A stretch of DNA of 64,000 nt from Polycladomyces subterraneus (GTDB lineage Bacteria; Bacillota; Bacilli; Thermoactinomycetales; JIR-001). Shown here piece after piece: positions 18,272 through 26,228 of this stretch. Location: contig NZ_JANRHH010000028.1 of the NCBI RefSeq assembly GCF_030433435.1, positions 1 through 64,000 on the forward strand, given 5' to 3'. A model generated the notes under the pieces. It was given only the letters and a program-made list of their open reading frames with translations. It was not told the DNA's origin and searched no databases. The position numbers and the translations under genes are program-made. Within the stretch, counting starts at the first letter, position 1. Every line of letters starts with the position of its first letter.

Positions 18272-18721
18272 ATGAAGGTTACCCGCCTTGCGGGTTGGGG
18301 TTTGTTGGCAGCGATTCTTTTGTGGTTACCGTCGGCTCCGCACGCGTTTATGTCGCCGATGGTACCCAAAGTGGCGTATGTGAAAGCCTATCGTGTCCAC
18401 AATCAACAGCTTGTTCCGGTCCCTGTCACCCGAATCACTCATCATGAACTGGAACGTGTGTTGAACGGTATCGAACAAATGGCCGGACTCAGTTCCTACC
18501 AACTTCCGTCGCGTTACCTGCTGTTCCGATTCCCGTCGCCGGTTGTATTGCCGCGTTCTCCCATCGGCTACCCCATCAAAGAGGTGATCGTCACGCAACC
18601 TTCCTCAACGTGGGATGCCCCGCGACTGCTGGTCCGCAACACACAACGCCAATGGGTGGAGTACCGCACTTCCCGACCGCTTACCCATTTGATCCACCAG
18701 TTGCAGCGTCCGGACAGCTAG
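18272..18721 (+). CDS. secreted protein of unknown function
   Basis: The roughly 149-residue product has a clear signal peptide: a short basic start (MKVTRLAG), a hydrophobic core (WGLLAAILLWLP) and a likely signal peptidase I site near S-A-P-H-A. The mature part has no cysteine and no domain I recognise; it is proline- and arginine-rich (PSPVVLPRSPIGYP, QWVEYRTSRP). The ATG at 18272 is preceded by AAGGAGG at 18257-18263. An AT-tailed hairpin at 18883 may end the transcript. Confidence 0.65.
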   Translation: MKVTRLAGWGLLAAILLWLPSAPHAFMSPMVPKVAYVKAYRVHNQQLVPVPVTRITHHELERVLNGIEQMAGLSSYQLPSRYLLFRFPSPVVLPRSPIGYPIKEVIVTQPSSTWDAPRLLVRNTQRQWVEYRTSRPLTHLIHQLQRPDS

Positions 18722-18882
18722 GGAATCGCAAAAAACCGTCTCCCCTCGCGATACCTGCGTCTCTCTTCCTCGCTGCTCAAACGATGTTGCTCAAAGATTG
18801 GTTGGCGGAAAAGGTTATCCTCTTTATTTCCCGTCGTGCGCGAAGCTAAAAACGGAAAATCGGAACTCACGGATTTTCACCC

Positions 18883-18909
18883 AATCCTGCCTCCATCAGA
18901 GGCAGGATT
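18883..18909 (+). terminator. hairpin downstream of the secreted-protein gene
   Basis: AATCCTGCCTC and GAGGCAGGATT form a perfect 11-bp stem with a 5-base loop, followed by ATATATTG rather than a T run. A smaller hairpin (AAAATC...GATTTT) lies just before it. Terminator function is plausible but not certain. Confidence 0.5.
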
Positions 18910-18978
18910 ATATATTGCAAAGGTACCAAATGCCATTGAAAAACACCGATCCCCTTTGATTCTCCCCCTCTCGAACAC

Positions 18979-19030
18979 TTGACGTGAAACCAATTGGTTT
19001 CATATAATCAATGCGAAACCTAATGGTTTC
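18979..19030 (+). promoter_or_regulatory. promoter with two palindromic operators for the AHSA1-arsR operon
   Basis: The -35 TTGACG (18979-18984) and -10 TATAAT (19003-19008) are separated by 18 bp that are exactly a perfect palindrome, TGAAACCAATTGGTTTCA (18985-19002). A second site, GAAACCTAATGGTTTC (19015-19030), with the same GAAACC/GGTTTC arms, lies at the expected start of transcription; the centres are 29 bp apart. A repressor bound here would block RNA polymerase directly. The ArsR-family protein encoded by the operon is the obvious candidate (inference). Confidence 0.8.
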
Positions 19031-19057
19031 ATATCAAATGGATTGGGGGCTCTCAAA

Positions 19058-19492
19058 ATGCAGGGAAATAACAGAGGTAGACTTCCAGCAATCCGTCACA
19101 CAGCCGTATTTCAGGCACCTATTCAAAAAGTATGGGAAGCTGTCTCCACGTCAGAAGGCATCGCAGCATGGTTAATGCCCAATGATTTCCAGCCAAAAGT
19201 AGGGTATGAATTCACATTGCAGACCCCTTTCGGACCCACACCATGCAAAGTGATGGAGATCGATCCTCCACACCGACTTTCCTTTGCTTGGGGTGAGTTC
19301 GGTTGGCGCGTTTCGTTTGAATTGAAGGAGCTGGAAGGCAAAACACAATTTACCCTGACTCATTCGGGTTGGGGAGAACCTGATGAAACCATCCCGGAAT
19401 CGGGATTAAATCATTCGGAAGCACACAACAGAATGGATCATGGTTGGAAGTCGATCGTGACCGAAAAACTCCGCGAGGTGGTAGAGGCATAA
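19058..19492 (+). CDS. SRPBCC (AHSA1-like) domain protein
   Basis: The 144-residue protein has the START/Bet v1-like fold of the AHSA1 family, recognised from HTAVFQAPIQKVWEAVSTSEGIAAWLMP at about 15-42 and the C-terminal helix MDHGWKSIVTEKL. Such proteins bind hydrophobic ligands in a central cavity; the ligand is unknown. I take ATG 19058 as start (GGGGG upstream); a TTG at 19043 is also possible. It is followed after one base by an ArsR-family regulator, a common bacterial pairing in which the regulator controls its own operon. Confidence 0.85.
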   Translation: MQGNNRGRLPAIRHTAVFQAPIQKVWEAVSTSEGIAAWLMPNDFQPKVGYEFTLQTPFGPTPCKVMEIDPPHRLSFAWGEFGWRVSFELKELEGKTQFTLTHSGWGEPDETIPESGLNHSEAHNRMDHGWKSIVTEKLREVVEA

Positions 19493-19493
19493 G

Positions 19494-19829
19494 ATGGGTG
19501 CTGCCTTACCGAAGCATGACGTATTTCAAGCGATTGCCGATCCTACCCGCCGTCAGCTTTTAAAGTTGCTTGCCGATCAAGAGATGCATGTCACCGGGAT
19601 CAGCGAGCACTTCCCGATGAGCCGAACGGCTGTCTCTAAACATCTGCGCATTTTGTCGGATGCAGGACTTGTGAAGCAGCGAAAAGTCGGGCGGGAGACG
19701 CGATACAGTCTCCAACCGGAGCCACTACTCGAATTGAAGCATTGGCTTTCCTATTTCGAGCGGTTTTGGGAAAACAAGATGGCTGCACTGAAACACTACG
19801 TAGAATCCGAGGAATCAGACAGCGAATAG
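19494..19829 (+). CDS. ArsR-family transcriptional regulator
   Basis: The 111-residue winged-helix protein begins with DVFQAIADPTRRQLLKLL, typical of the family, and has the DNA-reading helix MSRTAVSKHLRILSDAGLV at about 41-59 and the wing KVGRETRYSL. No cysteine is present, so it lacks the metal-binding CxC of arsenic- or cadmium-sensing members; it more likely belongs to the group paired with AHSA1 proteins. It is in one operon with the AHSA1 gene and probably binds the two GAAACC-N4-GGTTTC operators upstream. Confidence 0.9.
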   Translation: MGAALPKHDVFQAIADPTRRQLLKLLADQEMHVTGISEHFPMSRTAVSKHLRILSDAGLVKQRKVGRETRYSLQPEPLLELKHWLSYFERFWENKMAALKHYVESEESDSE

Positions 19830-19842
19830 TCGGAAAAAGACA

Positions 19843-19877
19843 GCCACCCATGTTGACTTTCTGGGGTGGCCTTTTTC
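19843..19877 (+). terminator. terminator of the AHSA1-arsR operon
   Basis: GCCACCCA (19843-19850) pairs with TGGGGTGGC (19862-19870) with one bulge, followed by CTTTTTCCC. It starts 14 bases after the arsR stop codon. Confidence 0.75.
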
Positions 19878-19949
19878 CCGTGAGCATTCTTTCAGCTGAA
19901 GCGAAGGAAAAAGACCCACCTGGATCATTGGGCCACTTTCAGTCGTTTT

Positions 19950-21215
19950 TCAGCTGGTGATCAGGGATTCGTCCCTTGGGTCCCATCGCCGGACGATCAG
20001 ACTGACATTATGTCCCCCGAAACCGAATGAATTGCTCATGACCACCTGCACATCCCGTTTTCGGGCCGTATGTGGGACGTAATCCAAATCCAACCCTTCC
20101 TCTGGCGTGTCACAATTGATAGTGGGTGGAATGACGCCATGTCGAATCGTTTCTACTGATGCGATCAGTTCCACCGACCCCGCCGCACCCAACAGATGTC
20201 CGATCATCGATTTGATCGAGCTGATCGGAATTCGGTACGCCGCCTCCCCAAACACCCGCTTGATAGCCATCGTTTCCACCGCATCATTGGCGCGGGTGCT
20301 CGTTCCGTGTGCATTGATGTAGTCCACTTGTTCCGGCGACAAACCCGCATCAGTCAATGCCCGGTCCATCGCTTCGGCAGCAACGGCGCCATCGGGAGAG
20401 GGGGCTGTGATGTGATGTGCATCCGTCGTCGCACCGTATCCAATCAATTCGGCAAGAATCGGGACACCTCTTTGCACAGCATGCTCCAGCGATTCCAGCA
20501 CCACCACCCCCGCTCCCTCTCCAGCGACAAATCCGTCCCTGTTCCGATCAAAGGGACGACAAGCCTTTTGCGGTTCCCCGTTTCGCCTGGACAATGCGCG
20601 GATCCGGGAAAAGGCAGCCAACCCGAGCGGTGTGATCGGCGCCTCTGTACCGCCGGCAATCATCACATCCGCTTCTCCATATTGGATCATCCGCATCGCT
20701 TCACCGATGCAACTACTTCCCGTCGCGCAAGCCGTCACCACAGCCGCAGAAGGCCCTTTGGCCCCCAGTGCGATCGCGATTTCACCCGACGCCATATTGG
20801 CCAGCATAGCGGGTGCCAAATACGGGGACAACTTTTGGGAGCCGTTTTGCAACACCTTTTGGTATTCCTCCTGAATGCGATCCAACCCGCCGCTTCCGGT
20901 TCCCACCATCACCCCGACGCGCACCGGATCGACCCGATCCATCACCAGTTGTGCATGCCGAACCGCTTCACGAGCAGCCACCAGCCCATACTGGGCAAAA
21001 CGGCTCATCCGGCGCGCCACCTTGGCCTCAAAATGATCGAGCGGATCGTAATCCGGGATCTCCGCCGCGATCGTCGTCGGAAATCCGGTTGGATCAAAGC
21101 GCGAAATAGACCGCACACCGCTCCGCCCTTCCTGCAATCCCTCCCAAAAGCTGGTTACATCTTGGCCGATCGGGGTCAATGCTCCCATCCCAGTGATGAC
21201 GACGCGCTTTTTCAT
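19950..21215 (-). CDS. fabF: 3-oxoacyl-[acyl-carrier-protein] synthase II
   Basis: The 421-residue thiolase-fold enzyme condenses malonyl-ACP with acyl-ACP in fatty acid elongation. The catalytic cysteine is Cys163 in VTACATGSS, with the two histidines in NAHGTSTRAND and IGHLLGAAG; SFGFGGHN near the C-terminus is also conserved. The start MKKRVVITGMG at 21215 follows GGGGGGAG; the longer frame from 21248 adds a non-homologous extension. No fabH or acpP is next to it, so this is a stand-alone copy. It could be an additional FabF besides one in a main fab operon elsewhere. Confidence 0.93.
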   Translation of the reverse strand: MKKRVVITGMGALTPIGQDVTSFWEGLQEGRSGVRSISRFDPTGFPTTIAAEIPDYDPLDHFEAKVARRMSRFAQYGLVAAREAVRHAQLVMDRVDPVRVGVMVGTGSGGLDRIQEEYQKVLQNGSQKLSPYLAPAMLANMASGEIAIALGAKGPSAAVVTACATGSSCIGEAMRMIQYGEADVMIAGGTEAPITPLGLAAFSRIRALSRRNGEPQKACRPFDRNRDGFVAGEGAGVVVLESLEHAVQRGVPILAELIGYGATTDAHHITAPSPDGAVAAEAMDRALTDAGLSPEQVDYINAHGTSTRANDAVETMAIKRVFGEAAYRIPISSIKSMIGHLLGAAGSVELIASVETIRHGVIPPTINCDTPEEGLDLDYVPHTARKRDVQVVMSNSFGFGGHNVSLIVRRWDPRDESLITS

Positions 21216-21473
21216 GCCGCTCCCCCCTGAATCCGGTGATGTCTCCATGTTATTATGATTGGGAAATGATGGTTTTATACTGAGGAGAGCGGCTTTGACA
21301 AGGAATCCCCCCTCCCCGTTTTATCCCAAGCGCTTCACAATCGCTTACTGATCCCAACCACCCCAGACTGATGGTGTCAAGCACGTCCGGAAAGAGGTCG
21401 TGCTTGACGTTATTGCCACAATCGTCACCACTCTCGGACACTTGGGACTTTCACTTCTCAGCATGTTTCATCT

Positions 21474-21860
21474 TCACTCCACTCGGACTTGTTCTTTTGC
21501 TAAACGGATCGACCAATCCGGGCGCACTTCCTCCTCCACCGCCATCATCAAGAGCACACAGGTGGATTGATGGTAGTATGACGAGAAAAAGTGCCAAGTC
21601 TCATCTTTCCAAATATCCTCCACATACAGTGGTGACGCTCCCTCCTGCTCCAACACCACGCGCACATTTTCCCCGGACGACTCTATGCGAATCCGCCAAT
21701 CTTTTTCTCCTTCTTTCAATCGGACGTATGCAGCCTTGGCGCTTCGCTCATCCGCAAATGAAACAGCCACAAACGGATCCGGTCGTCTCTCTTCCTCACT
21801 GTATCCGCCGATGAATACCTTTTCGGGCTGAAACAGCCCGGCTTCCGGTTGTTTGTTCAT
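21474..21860 (-). CDS. conserved-looking hypothetical protein
   Basis: I do not recognise a domain in this 128-residue soluble protein. It begins MNKQPEAGLFQPEKVFIGGY and has alternating charged and hydrophobic stretches (VRLKEGEKDWRIRIESSGEN, VRVVLEQEG) suggesting a mainly beta fold, and an acidic C-terminus. AGAGGAGAGAAGCG precedes the ATG, supporting translation. It lies between fabF and greA with its own short intergenic space. Confidence 0.55.
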   Translation of the reverse strand: MNKQPEAGLFQPEKVFIGGYSEEERRPDPFVAVSFADERSAKAAYVRLKEGEKDWRIRIESSGENVRVVLEQEGASPLYVEDIWKDETWHFFSSYYHQSTCVLLMMAVEEEVRPDWSIRLAKEQVRVE

Positions 21861-21928
21861 TCGCTTCTCTCCTCTCCAATCATAAAAACTGAATAAAATT
21901 TATTTTCAAAATAAAACGATGAAACAAA

Positions 21929-21952
21929 CACCTCCATCAAACGATGGAGGTG
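21929..21952 (-). terminator. terminator of greA
   Basis: CACCTCCATC and GATGGAGGTG form a perfect 10-bp stem with a 4-base loop. On the minus strand it is followed by TTTGTTTCATCG. It is the second of two hairpins after greA. Confidence 0.8.
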
Positions 21953-21956
21953 AAAT

Positions 21957-22024
21957 GAGAACCGTTTTCCCGCCTCGTCCAGCGAATCGGTCACCGGAAA
22001 CACATGGCTTGGAAAACGGTTCTC
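21957..22024 (-). other. long perfect inverted repeat in the greA 3' region
   Basis: GAGAACCGTTTTCC (21957-21970) and GGAAAACGGTTCTC (22011-22024) pair perfectly over 14 bp and enclose 40 bases that themselves contain a GGTGACC-like dyad. It begins 11 bases after the greA stop codon and is directly followed by the terminator hairpin at 21929-21952. In RNA it would form a long stem-loop in the greA 3' untranslated region. Confidence 0.7.
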
Positions 22025-22035
22025 GATATGACAGC

Positions 22036-22515
22036 TCAGTTAATCTCCAGGATTTTGAACTGGATCGTACCTGACGGAACCGGGACATTAATAATTTCGC
22101 CTTCCCGTTTTCCGATCAGCTCGGCACCGATCGGCGACTCGTTGGAGATTTTGCCTGCTGATGGGTCAGATTCCGCACTGCCTACGATGACATACGTTTC
22201 CTTTTCCCCGTCTGGCAACTCCTGGATCGTCACTTTGGCTCCAATGCTGACGTAGTTTTTGTTTTGCGCATCCTGATTGATGATTTTGGCGTTGCGTATC
22301 ATGTTCTCCAACTGTACTATCCGGGATTCCACAAAAGCTTGTTCCTCTTTGGCGGAATCGTATTCGGAGTTTTCGCTGAGGTCGCCTTGCGCGATGGCTT
22401 CTTTCAAACGTTGGGCGACTTCATGCCGCTTTTTCGTTCTCAGGTATTCCAACTCTTCCTTGACTTTGGCCAGACCTTCTTCGGTCAACAATACTTCTTT
22501 TTTCTGTTGAGTCAT
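22036..22515 (-). CDS. greA: transcription elongation factor GreA
   Basis: The 159-residue protein enters the secondary channel of stalled RNA polymerase and stimulates cleavage of backtracked RNA. The N-terminal coiled coil (about 10-75) carries the acidic tip [16 protein letters not shown], and the C-terminal globular domain contains [18 protein letters not shown]. The start [10 protein letters not shown] at 22515 is preceded by AAGGGAGGAATCGGT; the upstream extension of the frame is not homologous. Transcription appears to end at the paired hairpins 21929-22024. Confidence 0.96.
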   Translation of the reverse strand: MTQQKKEVLLTEEGLAKVKEELEYLRTKKRHEVAQRLKEAIAQGDLSENSEYDSAKEEQAFVESRIVQLENMIRNAKIINQDAQNKNYVSIGAKVTIQELPDGEKETYVIVGSAESDPSAGKISNESPIGAELIGKREGEIINVPVPSGTIQFKILEIN

Positions 22516-22817
22516 ACCGATTCCTCCCTTATCGACAAGACCATCCTCTTTGTCGCGGCCGGAATCCCGCCCAGTGTCGTGTTCCATTCATATGCAACCA
22601 GTTGTGTTGTTTATCACGCACTTCCTACAACCGCGCAAAGAAAATGCAGGATCGCTCACCCCGATGAAATTACGAATGATGCTGATACCACTTTCGGGAA
22701 GTAAGCGATTTCATGACCTCATTTGTGCAGGATTTTTTTCGCCAATCGAAAGTTGATTGCAGCTGAAGAATATCTTAGCACATTTGTTGCGTTCGTCCAA
22801 GAGAGCAAGACCATTTT
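22516..22817. other. divergent intergenic region greA / CPBP protease
   Basis: Roughly 300 bases with no convincing gene. The greA promoter should lie on the minus strand here, but I cannot pick a clear -35/-10 pair. Confidence 0.35.
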
Positions 22818-22846
22818 TTGCAAAGGCGGCTTGAACGTCTTACAAT
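22818..22846 (+). promoter_or_regulatory. promoter of the CPBP protease gene
   Basis: TTGCAA (22818-22823), a 17-bp spacer and TACAAT (22841-22846) fit a housekeeping promoter. A small hairpin, ATGTCC-AAAG-GGACAT (22845-22860), overlaps the start region. Confidence 0.55.
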
Positions 22847-22893
22847 GTCCAAAGGGACATGATTGATCACGAGACGAAAAAGGAGAAGATGGG

Positions 22894-23742
22894 ATGAACG
22901 TGCTAAAACTGGTCGGAAAATTGTTGCTCGTGTTCCTGTTGTCGATGTTGGGTATCGTCTTTTTCGTTTCATTGCTCTTCCCCCTCTATCCTGTGAATCG
23001 TTCCCTGATGCCCGTGATCTTAGGACAGAATGCCGCGTTTGTGCTGGCCGCCTTTCTGACATGGATATGGTTGGAAAAAAAGCCGCTTGATGAGTTGGGT
23101 TTTGCGGAACCGTCCCCGTTTCGCTCATTCCTTCGCGGAGCCGGTTGGGGAACATTCGGAATCGCCGTTCCGTTTGTACTCCTCTTGGCAAACGGCTTGC
23201 TGACAGTGGACAGATTCTACATCTCCTCATCGACGGTGACGGATTTCACATCCGCACTGTCTGGCTTTTTGATCATCGCATTGGGTGAAGAAATCCTGGT
23301 CCGTGGCTACATACAAACCCTCATGGTACGCCAATGGGGACGCATCATCGGGATCTTCTCCGCGTCTCTACTATTTTGTGCCCTCCATTTGGGTAATCCA
23401 AACCTCTCTTGGCTCGCTTTGCTCAATCTCTTTTTGGCAGGTGTCATGCTGGGGACGGCCAAAGAGGCTTTTGGCGGATTGTGGGCACCGATCGGTTTTC
23501 ATTTTACATGGAATCTGTGTCAGGAAATGTTGTCGCTTCCCGTTTCCGGGCTGCATCTGATCGAACATCCCGTTTTGTTTACAAGAGAAACGGGGCCCGC
23601 TTGGGTGACCGGCGGCAGGTTCGGGTTGGAAGGTGGGGCCGCCGTCACCTTGTTGCTGATATCATTGACGGCGGTTTTTTGGCTCCAATCCCGCAACCGA
23701 ACGAAATCCGATCATTCCCACACTTCCGGGTTGACAAGATGA
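22894..23742 (+). CDS. CPBP-family intramembrane metalloprotease
   Basis: The 282-residue polytopic membrane protein has about seven to eight hydrophobic helices. It carries all CPBP/ABI (Rce1-like) motifs: E132-E133-x3-R137 in ALGEEILVRGY, His165 in FCALHLGNPN, and H203-x3-N207 in GFHFTWN. These residues form the intramembrane zinc or glutamate-dependent peptidase site; substrates are unknown, with roles known in bacteriocin self-immunity and protein maturation. The start has AAAGGAGAAG upstream. Its last 31 bases overlap the 3' end of the convergent dehydrogenase gene. Confidence 0.9.
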   Translation: MNVLKLVGKLLLVFLLSMLGIVFFVSLLFPLYPVNRSLMPVILGQNAAFVLAAFLTWIWLEKKPLDELGFAEPSPFRSFLRGAGWGTFGIAVPFVLLLANGLLTVDRFYISSSTVTDFTSALSGFLIIALGEEILVRGYIQTLMVRQWGRIIGIFSASLLFCALHLGNPNLSWLALLNLFLAGVMLGTAKEAFGGLWAPIGFHFTWNLCQEMLSLPVSGLHLIEHPVLFTRETGPAWVTGGRFGLEGGAAVTLLLISLTAVFWLQSRNRTKSDHSHTSGLTR

Positions 23743-24686
23743 GGAGGCTTCTCACCGCGGAGAACGGACAACAGATTCTCCGCGGCCAACTTCGCCATTT
23801 TCATCCGTGTTTCCAACGTGGCACTGCCCAGATGAGGGGCTAACACCACTTGTTCCAACTCGGCCAATCCCTCCGCCAAACGGGGCTCGTCTTCGTATAC
23901 ATCCAGTCCAGCCCCGGCAATTTCCCCTTCTTGCAGCGCTCTCACCAGCGCCCGCTCGTCCACCAACGGACCACGTGCGGTATTGATGAGATAGGCGGTC
24001 CGCTTCATCCGAAACAATTCCGCTTCCCCGATCAGGTGGTGGGTCTCTGGCGTATACGGCACATGAAGCGACACGAAATCTGCTTTCGCCAACAGCTCGT
24101 CCAAGGGTTGGTAGATGACGCCCAGTTCATTTTCCTCCTGCGGGGTGAGTCGTGTTCGGGAATAATAAAGCACGCGCATGTTGAAGGCTTGGGCACGGCG
24201 GGCAACCGCCCGGCCGATACGCCCGAAACCGATGATGCCCAATGTAGAACCATGCACGTCTTTCCCCAGCATAAAACGAGGTCCCCAACCCTTCCAGCGG
24301 CCGGAACGGGTCAAGCGGTCCCCCTCCGTCACCCGGCGCGCCACATCCAACAGCAACGCCCAGGTCAGGTCCGCCGTGGCTTCTGTCAACACATCAGGGG
24401 TGTTGGTCACGGGGATACCCCGCTTGGTGGCTTCGGCGACGTCAATATTGTTGTATCCGACGGCATAATTGCTGATCACACGCAAATTGGGGCAAGCATC
24501 CATCACTTCCGCGTCGATCCGATCAGTCAACATACACAGGATCGCATCTTTGCCCCGAATCCCTTCCAACAGCTCCTCCCGCGACAAATCCCGGTCTCGA
24601 GCACCGATCGTCACTTGTCCGTATTGTTTCAATTGCTCCGTCACTTCCGGAAACAGCTCGCGCGTCACGAAAATGTGTGCCGACAT
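23712..24686 (-). CDS. D-isomer-specific 2-hydroxyacid dehydrogenase (glyoxylate/hydroxypyruvate reductase-like)
   Basis: The roughly 324-residue NAD(P)-dependent cytosolic enzyme reduces a 2-keto acid to a D-2-hydroxy acid. Seen: nucleotide-binding GIIGFGRIGRAVARRA, the family signature FRMKRTAYLINTARGPLVDE with the substrate-binding Arg, the Glu in DVYEDEPR and the catalytic His in APHLGSAT. The order and lengths best fit glyoxylate/hydroxypyruvate reductases (GyaR/GhrB type), but other keto acids are possible. Start chosen at ATG 24686 (MSAHIFVTREL) with GGGAG upstream; the frame could begin at 24722. It is convergent with, and overlaps, the CPBP gene. Confidence 0.88.
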   Translation of the reverse strand: MSAHIFVTRELFPEVTEQLKQYGQVTIGARDRDLSREELLEGIRGKDAILCMLTDRIDAEVMDACPNLRVISNYAVGYNNIDVAEATKRGIPVTNTPDVLTEATADLTWALLLDVARRVTEGDRLTRSGRWKGWGPRFMLGKDVHGSTLGIIGFGRIGRAVARRAQAFNMRVLYYSRTRLTPQEENELGVIYQPLDELLAKADFVSLHVPYTPETHHLIGEAELFRMKRTAYLINTARGPLVDERALVRALQEGEIAGAGLDVYEDEPRLAEGLAELEQVVLAPHLGSATLETRMKMAKLAAENLLSVLRGEKPPHLVNPEVWE

Positions 24687-24777
24687 GGAGTCCACTCCCA
24701 GTTGTCCAAGATATTGTGGCATTGTCTGCTATGATGATACACGAAACCACCATGTTTATCCAGTTAGACGAACCTTA

Positions 24778-25000
24778 CTAAAGTGTGTCTGGTGAATGCT
24801 CTCTCGGCTAACGCCACCTGCGCCCTCATGGAAGTAGGTCATAGCCGCCCCGACCCGGAGGCAAGATGCGGGCAATGTATGCTTCGCTGAGAGGAAGTTA
24901 CCCGCGATTTCATTTCTGCGCTTTCCGGGTCTTCGCTCGGCGGGATGAAGTCGCTCACCTGTGAAAGCATTTGCTCCCTTACGGATTTCCCAAACCCTCG
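24778..25000 (-). repeat. structured dispersed repeat, copy C (inverted orientation)
   Basis: This non-coding element is one of four related copies in the window (others 28110-28261, 34944-35157, 55460-55649). Its lower-coordinate end reads CTAAAGTGTGTCTGGT, like the terminal repeats of the other copies; the far end (CCAAACCCTCG) is degenerate. On the minus strand it reads GACCCGGA...GCGGGTAA...TTGCCCGC...TCCGGGTC, so outer and inner segments can pair into a long hairpin. It fills the space between the dehydrogenase gene and the nagA stop codon and might serve as a terminator for nagA. Confidence 0.75.
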
Positions 25001-25064
25001 TAAAAAGCTGCCTGAAAGCCACGACGACCAAAGGGAGTGCCTGATGCTTCAGCCGTGTGGAGTG

Positions 25065-26228
25065 TCAAGAAACGCGTCGGTACACGAGTTGCCCTCCCTT
25101 GTAAGTCGAGTGAATGGTCAAACGCCCCTCATTCGCCCATATGACCTGGACGAGGTCAGGGGAATCGCCCACCCGCCATTTTCCGTTAACCGGCCACCCC
25201 ATATACCGTGCAGGAGAAACGGAAGCCATGGACCAAGCCGTTTCAATCGGGGCCAATCCCCTGACCACCAATCGCGAAATAGCATCGATCAGCGGACAGG
25301 CCGATCCGGCCAGCAACCGCTCGTCATGAGCCAAATGCAAGCGGTTATCCGGGGTCAACACCACTTCTCCCCCGACGGGGGTTCGGTATTGACCGGGAGG
25401 CATACCGCCCAGTGCAACCACATCGCTGACCAGCACCGCTTTTTCCCCCTTTACCCGCAGGATGACGCGGATGACGGCATCAGGGAGATGATGTCCGTCG
25501 GCTATGAAACTGGTCCAAAGCTCGTCGGCAGCCAGTTGTTCCCACAAATAATTGGGATGGCGTGGTAACATCACATGAGCACCGTTGCCCCAATGGGTAC
25601 TCCAAGTCGCTCCCGCCGCCACCGCTTCCCTGATTTGCTCTGGAGTTGCTGCCGTATGACCGATCGCCACTTTGACACCGCTCGTAACGCACCGTTCGAT
25701 GAAACGCGAACTGTTAGGCCATTCGGGAGAAAGCGTGATCAGACGGATTCTCCCTTCCGCTGCTTCCTGCCACCGACAAAAAACCTCCCAATCCGGCGGG
25801 CGCACCCACTTGCGATCATGGGCCCCTCTCGGACCGTCTTCCGGCGAGACAAATGGCCCTTCCAAGTGAATCCCGCCGACGGATGCATCCACCATTGCGT
25901 CTTGCCGACAGGCATGCGCCAAGGTACGGAGGGAGAATGTGATTGCTTCTTCACTGTTGGTAATCACCGTTGGAAAAAAGGTAGTGACGCCGGTCTCCCA
26001 TAACACTGCTGTTAACCGCCGGATGTCATTCATATCGCACAGAGGGGCGTTTACATCCATCCCTTTGTAACCATTTACCTGCAAATCGATCAACCCGGGA
26101 GCCACCAGCGGGGCGTCATCCGACACCTTCTCCGGTTCCACCACCTCGGCGATGCGGCCTTCCCGGATCGTCAACCGGATGTGCTTTCCTGTCAACCAAT
26201 CCTTCCCCTCAATGATGTGACAGGTCAT
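25065..26228 (-). CDS. nagA: N-acetylglucosamine-6-phosphate deacetylase
   Basis: The roughly 387-residue amidohydrolase removes acetate from GlcNAc-6-P to give glucosamine-6-phosphate for NagB. Visible are LVAPGLIDLQVNG at about 44-56, the metal-binding Glu in GIHLEGPFVSP, histidines in AIGHTAATPEQ and THWGNGAHVM, and the catalytic Asp in VLVSDVVALGG. The start at 26228 (MTCHIIEGKDW) overlaps the nagB 3' end by about 20 bp, so translation is coupled. It is the last gene of a minus-strand series from the DegT aminotransferases through the TIM-barrel isomerase and nagB. Confidence 0.94.
   Translation of the reverse strand: MTCHIIEGKDWLTGKHIRLTIREGRIAEVVEPEKVSDDAPLVAPGLIDLQVNGYKGMDVNAPLCDMNDIRRLTAVLWETGVTTFFPTVITNSEEAITFSLRTLAHACRQDAMVDASVGGIHLEGPFVSPEDGPRGAHDRKWVRPPDWEVFCRWQEAAEGRIRLITLSPEWPNSSRFIERCVTSGVKVAIGHTAATPEQIREAVAAGATWSTHWGNGAHVMLPRHPNYLWEQLAADELWTSFIADGHHLPDAVIRVILRVKGEKAVLVSDVVALGGMPPGQYRTPVGGEVVLTPDNRLHLAHDERLLAGSACPLIDAISRLVVRGLAPIETAWSMASVSPARYMGWPVNGKWRVGDSPDLVQVIWANEGRLTIHSTYKGGQLVYRRVS

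Noticed and set aside
20196-21230. 344-codon plus-strand frame opposite fabF
   Set aside because: Antisense to fabF with low-complexity His/Arg-rich sequence.
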